The position numbers and the translations under genes were made by a program. The notes under the pieces were generated by a model that was not told where the DNA came from, did not search any database, and worked only from the letters and a program-made list of their open reading frames with translations. Below are positions 14,712 to 18,500 of a stretch of 18,500 nucleotides of DNA, piece after piece. How positions within the stretch are numbered: position 1 is the stretch's first letter; each line of letters begins with the position of its first letter. Source of the DNA: an uncultured Victivallales bacterium (GTDB lineage Bacteria; Verrucomicrobiota; Lentisphaeria; Oligosphaerales; JAFGRS01); assembly GCA_903834675.1 (NCBI GenBank), contig CAILKC010000589.1, positions 1-18,500 of the forward strand. The letters are read 5' to 3'.

Positions 14712-15785
14712 CTACCGTCTGGCAGGGAGACGGCCGAAGAGGACGCGGCGGAGCCGCGGTTCGAGGGCGGCGGCCAGGCGGTAGAAGCCCAGGTCGGTCG
14801 GGTGGGCGCCGTCGACGGTGCATTCTTCGAAGTCGTCGCCCATGAGGTCCGCGCCGTCGATGAACGAGAGGCGCCGGTCGCCGGCCTTGCGGCGGGCCTC
14901 GACCAGGCTTCTCTGGAACTCACGCGTCAGGCTGCGGGCGGCGCGTGTACTCTCGAGGAACCGGTCCGCGGCAGGCAGCACTCTGGAGATGACGATGATC
15001 GGCGTCTTGGGGTGCGCCGCACGCAGAATGTCGATGAACCGCCCGAGCGTGGCCTTGGTCCCCTCCGGTCCGGCATTGGCTTCGTAGTCGAGCAGGTACA
15101 GCAGCGGGTCCGGGATTTGGGCGATGATAGTCGCGAGCTCAGGCTCGCCCTTGCCGTTGCCGGAGAAGCCCAGGTTGATGAATTCGAGGTTCAAGGCGCG
15201 GCTGAGGATGTTGGTGTATACCATGCCTGGCCGACTGGCGCAGCCGCCCTGGGTGATCGAGGTGCCGTACACCACCACGCGGCCCGGCTTCGCATAGTCC
15301 GCCGGTGGCAGTACCTGCGCGCCGCTGCTGACGCCCACCTCGATGTCCTCGACCCCCTGGTACAGCGGCAGGTTCAGGGTGACCTGGCGCAGTCCGCTCT
15401 CGGGATCGTTGAACAGAACATGCTCGTAGGCTGCCTGGGCAATGTCCATACGAGTGGTGCTGCGGTAGTGCATGGCGCCGGGCGTGCCCAGGTAGCAGTC
15501 GACGCCGCACTGTCCGGTCGCCGGCATGTGATCCATGTTGGGCTTGCCGCGGAGCTTGACTCGCACGCTCAGCACGGCGGCATCGGTCTGGAACTGGATC
15601 TGGCCACCCGCGGTGCAGTTGGCCAGGCTGTCGACCGCCGGTGGCAACGGGGCCAGGGCGGTCTCCGGCAGGCGCCGGTAGAGCCGGTTGGCGGCGAACC
15701 AGGCAAACCCGGCTAGGCGCAGAGGCGGCTCCTTGGGGGAATACCACGTGAGAGCAGGCTGGGACGGTTGAGTCTGGGTTGCCAT
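14712..15785 (-). CDS. SGNH/GDSL-family hydrolase with N-terminal GxDLY-type domain
   Basis: A 357-residue hydrolase, probably an esterase or deacetylase acting on carbohydrate or similar esters. An N-terminal beta-rich domain (about 40-165) contains GVDCYLG, a variant of the GxDLY motif. The SGNH domain (about 170-350) shows block I as VVYGTSITQGG (nucleophile Ser), block II as LGFSGNGKG (oxyanion Gly), block III near DYEANAGPEG (Asn) and block V as DGAHPTDLG (catalytic Asp and His). GTS instead of GDS is usual in this subfamily. I see no signal peptide (MATQTQPSQPALTWYSP), so as read it is cytoplasmic. The start at 15785 has GGAG 10 nt upstream. It lies 108 bp after the Asp-box gene and may share its transcript. 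Substrate unknown. Confidence 0.88.
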   Translation of the reverse strand: MATQTQPSQPALTWYSPKEPPLRLAGFAWFAANRLYRRLPETALAPLPPAVDSLANCTAGGQIQFQTDAAVLSVRVKLRGKPNMDHMPATGQCGVDCYLGTPGAMHYRSTTRMDIAQAAYEHVLFNDPESGLRQVTLNLPLYQGVEDIEVGVSSGAQVLPPADYAKPGRVVVYGTSITQGGCASRPGMVYTNILSRALNLEFINLGFSGNGKGEPELATIIAQIPDPLLYLLDYEANAGPEGTKATLGRFIDILRAAHPKTPIIVISRVLPAADRFLESTRAARSLTREFQRSLVEARRKAGDRRLSFIDGADLMGDDFEECTVDGAHPTDLGFYRLAAALEPRLRRVLFGRLPARR

Positions 15786-15893
15786 GGCGGTTCGCTCCGT
15801 TCTGGTGCTCTGAGGCCGTGGTTCTGCGCTGGTGCAGAGTCACGTTCCTGGCCTTGGGCAGGCCGCGCCGCCCGGCCCTCGCCCCGCGGCGGT

Positions 15894-18185
15894 TCATGGG
15901 GGCGGCACGACCGCGCGGTCACGGCCGCTGAAGATGCTGTTGCCGCCGCTGCCCGCGTAGAGGATTGCCGGGTTGTGCGGGCTGAGGCGGATAAAGGAGA
16001 TTTGCGGCAGCGAGATGCCGGCATTCTCATGGGTCCAGTTGAGGCCGCCGTCGCGGGTCTTGAGGATGCCTTCGGCGCGGTGGTCGTCGTGGTACGGGTG
16101 ATCCGTGGTGCCGGCATAGACCGTGCCGCGGTCTTGCGGGCTGACCGCCAGGGCGCTGACGAAGTGGTAATCCAGGAGGCGCTGCCAGGTGGCCCCACCA
16201 TCCCGGCTGGCAAAGACCCCGCCAGGGCGCATCACGTTGGGGGTGACCAGGCGGTCGAAGAACTCGCGGGCGCCCAGGTAGAGGGTGCGGAGATCGCCGC
16301 TCCCCGCCGCCAGGCACTGGACCTCGCCGACGTTAAGCTCGACGCTCACGAGCCGCCAGGTGGCGCCGCCATCCCGCGTCTCATACACCCCGGCGCCTTT
16401 GGCCACAGGGCCTCCGGCGGCCAGGAGCAGATGCCGACTGTCGGCCGGATCGAGCAGCAGCCCACAGCCTCGGCCGCGCACTCCGGCTGGCAGATCGCCC
16501 GAGAGGTCACGCCAGGCAAGTCCCCCGTCGACGGACTCGAAGACGCCGTTCTCCTTCGAGGTCACCAGCAGCCGCCGGGCGGTCGGCGGACTGCGCCGGT
16601 CGAGCAGGAGGTGCCGGGTCTGGCCGACGGGCAGCCCGCTCTCCGGCCGGCCGACGACCTGCCAGGTGGCGCCAGCGTCGGTCGAACGGCAGACGTCGCC
16701 CTGGTTGCTCTCCCACTGGCCAGTGGCCGCCCACAGCGTGTCGGGAGCATCGGGGTCGATCACCACGGTGAAGGTGTTGCCGCGGTGCTTCATGCCCTCG
16801 GTGCAGCGTCGGAAGGTCTTGCCGCCATCCTCGCTGAGCAGCAGTCCGATGTCAGCATAGCAGAGGTAGAGCCGCTCCGGCCGTTTGGGGTCCTGGATGA
16901 GGTCGTTGGCGCAGGTGACTTCCAGGCCGGTGCCGGTGAAGCGCCCGTCCGGGAGCATCTCGCAGTAGCGCTGTTGCCAGGTCTTGCCGGCATCCTCGCT
17001 AAGGAAGACGTGGCCGGCGGTACCGAAGGCGACCCGATCTGGTCTGGTGGGGCTGATGGCCAGGCACTCGACGGCCGGGCCCCACTCCCGGATCCAGCCG
17101 TAGTCCAGGTTGATGCCCTCGCCGGAATGGACGCTGGCGCGGGCCCACTGTCGGCCGCCGTCCGTGCTCTTCCAGACGCCGGCCGCGACCCAGCTCTGGT
17201 TGCCGACGTAGAGGGTCTGCGGAGCGCGCGGGTCGACGACGAGTTCCTTGGCATTCGAGGCCATGTAGGCCGACTGGCCACGGCGCGCGACCGGGTTTGG
17301 CAGACCGCTATTCCGCGCTTCCCAGGTCAGGCCCGCATCCTGACTGCAGAAGACGCCGCCGTTCCAGGGTTCCTGGTCTCGGGCGCTGGTGGCGAGGCTG
17401 AGGTAGACCGTGGCTGGCGCCGAGGGCGCGAAGGCGAGTTCGCGGGCGGCGGTGTGCGGCAGGCCTTGCTGGGCAGCGACCCAGGTGGTGCCGCTGTCGG
17501 CGGAACGGAAGACACCGCGAGAGGTCGCGGCCAGGATCACCCGGCCCTCGTCCGGCTTGACCTCGAGGTCCGAAACAATGGCGTCGGTGGGAAGTTGCCC
17601 GGCCGCCACCTCGGCCCAGGATACGCCACCATCGGCACTGCGCAGGATCATGCCCTTGCCATCCTTGCCCCAGCGCGGCCGACCCACGCCGGCAAAGACG
17701 ATCTCGGGCTGTTGCGGATCGAAGGCGATACAGGCCACCGGCGCCGAACAGCCGTAGCGCGCCAGCGCCGGGAAACCCTGCCGTTGCCACTGCCAGGTCC
17801 GCCCCTGATCGGTCGTGCGGAAGACGCCGCCCTCGGTGCCCAGCAGAAGGGTGTTGCGGTCGCGCGGATGCACGGCAATGCACTCGACGAAGAAGTTGCG
17901 CAGCCCGGCGTTACGAATCTCGTAGTGCCGGCCAGCGTCGGTAGAGACGTAGAACCCGCCCACGTCGCAACCGACGTAGAGCGTCTCCGAGTCATGCGGG
18001 TCCCAGGCGAGGGACTGAATCCAGCCACCGCCGCCCGGCCCCAACCGCGTCCAGGCCAGCGCCGTGCCGTCGGGAGCTACGCTCGCCAGGGGGACCGGCG
18101 CTCCCGCGGCGTCCGCCGCCGCGGCCATGTGTGCTGCCAGAAGCAGGGCCATCACCCCAAGACCCCATGCCGCTACAGGTCTCAT
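15894..18185 (-). CDS. Secreted Asp-box (BNR/sortilin/GH74-like) double beta-propeller protein
   Basis: A 763-residue exported protein with a Sec signal peptide (about residues 1-24, ending AAHMAAA-AD). I count 13 Asp-box motifs of the S/T-x-D-x-G-x-x-W type, from STDAGRHYE near residue 81, through TTDQGRTW, SADGGVSW, SEDAGKTW and SRDGGATW, to TRDGGLNW near 710. Thirteen or fourteen boxes fit two seven-bladed propellers, as in GH74 xyloglucanases and VPS10/sortilin-type proteins. The opening GPGGGGWIQSL and CDVGGFY resemble the start of GH74 enzymes, where a nearby Asp is catalytic, but I cannot confirm enzyme activity. The frame begins with a TTG at 18188; I take the ATG at 18185, which has GAGGG 7 nt upstream. 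The SGNH hydrolase follows it. Confidence 0.85.
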   Translation of the reverse strand: MRPVAAWGLGVMALLLAAHMAAAADAAGAPVPLASVAPDGTALAWTRLGPGGGGWIQSLAWDPHDSETLYVGCDVGGFYVSTDAGRHYEIRNAGLRNFFVECIAVHPRDRNTLLLGTEGGVFRTTDQGRTWQWQRQGFPALARYGCSAPVACIAFDPQQPEIVFAGVGRPRWGKDGKGMILRSADGGVSWAEVAAGQLPTDAIVSDLEVKPDEGRVILAATSRGVFRSADSGTTWVAAQQGLPHTAARELAFAPSAPATVYLSLATSARDQEPWNGGVFCSQDAGLTWEARNSGLPNPVARRGQSAYMASNAKELVVDPRAPQTLYVGNQSWVAAGVWKSTDGGRQWARASVHSGEGINLDYGWIREWGPAVECLAISPTRPDRVAFGTAGHVFLSEDAGKTWQQRYCEMLPDGRFTGTGLEVTCANDLIQDPKRPERLYLCYADIGLLLSEDGGKTFRRCTEGMKHRGNTFTVVIDPDAPDTLWAATGQWESNQGDVCRSTDAGATWQVVGRPESGLPVGQTRHLLLDRRSPPTARRLLVTSKENGVFESVDGGLAWRDLSGDLPAGVRGRGCGLLLDPADSRHLLLAAGGPVAKGAGVYETRDGGATWRLVSVELNVGEVQCLAAGSGDLRTLYLGAREFFDRLVTPNVMRPGGVFASRDGGATWQRLLDYHFVSALAVSPQDRGTVYAGTTDHPYHDDHRAEGILKTRDGGLNWTHENAGISLPQISFIRLSPHNPAILYAGSGGNSIFSGRDRAVVPPP

Positions 18186-18345
18186 CAAGTGTCCCTCATC
18201 TGCGCCCCATCTGCGCGCTTGGCAAGTAGGGAGGCGATTTCATCGACCTGGCGCGCCTGCTCCTGCCCTTCAGGCCCAGCGGCACCCGGGAGAGCCCCTC
18301 GTTTCCTAACCGTAGCGCGATGGCGCCGTCGCTGCAACCGGGCGG
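18186..18345. other. Intergenic stretch, no gene seen
   Basis: Upstream region of the Asp-box gene. Apart from the GAGGG ribosome binding site beside its start I see no promoter, RNA or gene I can support. It ends where repeat copy B begins. Confidence 0.5.
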
Positions 18346-18500
18346 GGGCGCAGGTCAGCTCAGTAGGGGCTTCTGTTTCGATCGTCTCCGCCTCCGGCGA
18401 GCAGAACGGGTCACGTGACTCTTGGGGGAGACTTCCGGCGGGAGGTGTCGCGAAGGCCAGACGCCGCGGAGCGCTGAAAGCGCGGCCATTCCTCAGCCCA
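18346..18500 (+). repeat. Dispersed repeat, copy B (cut by window end)
   Basis: Gap-free match to 2328-2482 in the same orientation, with about ten mismatches. The left boundary of similarity is near the GGGCGCAGGTCAG shared by both copies; the unrelated sequence before it in each copy marks that boundary. The match is still strong at the last base, ending CCTCAGCCCA, so the element continues outside, where the palindromic part present in copy A would be expected. Confidence 0.9.

Noticed and set aside
14266..14784. Plus-strand 172-codon open frame across the promoter island
   Set aside because: Arg-rich low-complexity product, no ribosome binding site, and it overlaps the SGNH gene end and the hairpin on the opposite strand.

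Overview
The window is about 18.5 kb of GC-rich DNA from an unidentified bacterium. It has Sec and lipoprotein signal peptides, an outer-membrane beta-barrel protein, many c-type cytochromes and a CcsA-type (system II) cytochrome c maturation gene, so the cell is a Gram-negative (diderm) bacterium that makes abundant exported cytochrome c. The mix of GxDLY-type SGNH hydrolase, a large Asp-box propeller protein and dispersed GC-rich palindromic repeats suggests a Planctomycetota/Verrucomicrobiota/Lentisphaerota-like or similar environmental lineage. That placement is inference only; no rRNA or other marker is present.

Layout. (1) 1-2111 (+): the end of katG, cut by the window edge. (2) 2112-2928: no intact gene. 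It holds a short lipoprotein-like start (2158) that runs into a dispersed repeat (2328 onward) rich in hairpins. (3) 2929-5230 (-): ccsA followed 10 bp later by a B12-binding radical SAM gene. (4) 5494-6399 (+): a divergent NrfJ-like two-domain OB-fold periplasmic protein with four LPAGHP motifs. (5) 6467-14257 (-): six co-directional genes, in transcription order a tetraheme cytochrome, an NHL-propeller lipoprotein, a pentaheme lipoprotein, a cysteine-free outer-membrane beta-barrel, a second NHL-propeller lipoprotein and a dodecaheme cytochrome. (6) 14258-14711: leader, AT-rich promoter island and a 15-bp perfect hairpin. (7) 14712-18185 (-): an SGNH/GDSL hydrolase and, upstream of it, an Asp-box (BNR) double-propeller secreted protein. 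(8) 18346-18500: a second copy of the repeat seen at 2328, in the same orientation and cut by the window end.

How the genes may work together. The six-gene block has the parts list of a porin-cytochrome conduit: a barrel to cross the outer membrane, a heme lipoprotein, a large multiheme protein and a small periplasmic-type cytochrome, with 21 predicted heme sites. What sets it apart is the pair of NHL propeller lipoproteins on either side of the heme-lipoprotein/barrel pair. The last four genes are translationally coupled by overlaps (ATGA, TGATG and a 14-bp overlap). The neighbouring ccsA and NrfJ-like genes fit a role in maturing or serving these cytochromes. This is the best candidate in the window for a poorly described system: a trans-outer-membrane electron-transfer complex with beta-propeller components. 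The function is inferred from architecture and has not been shown.
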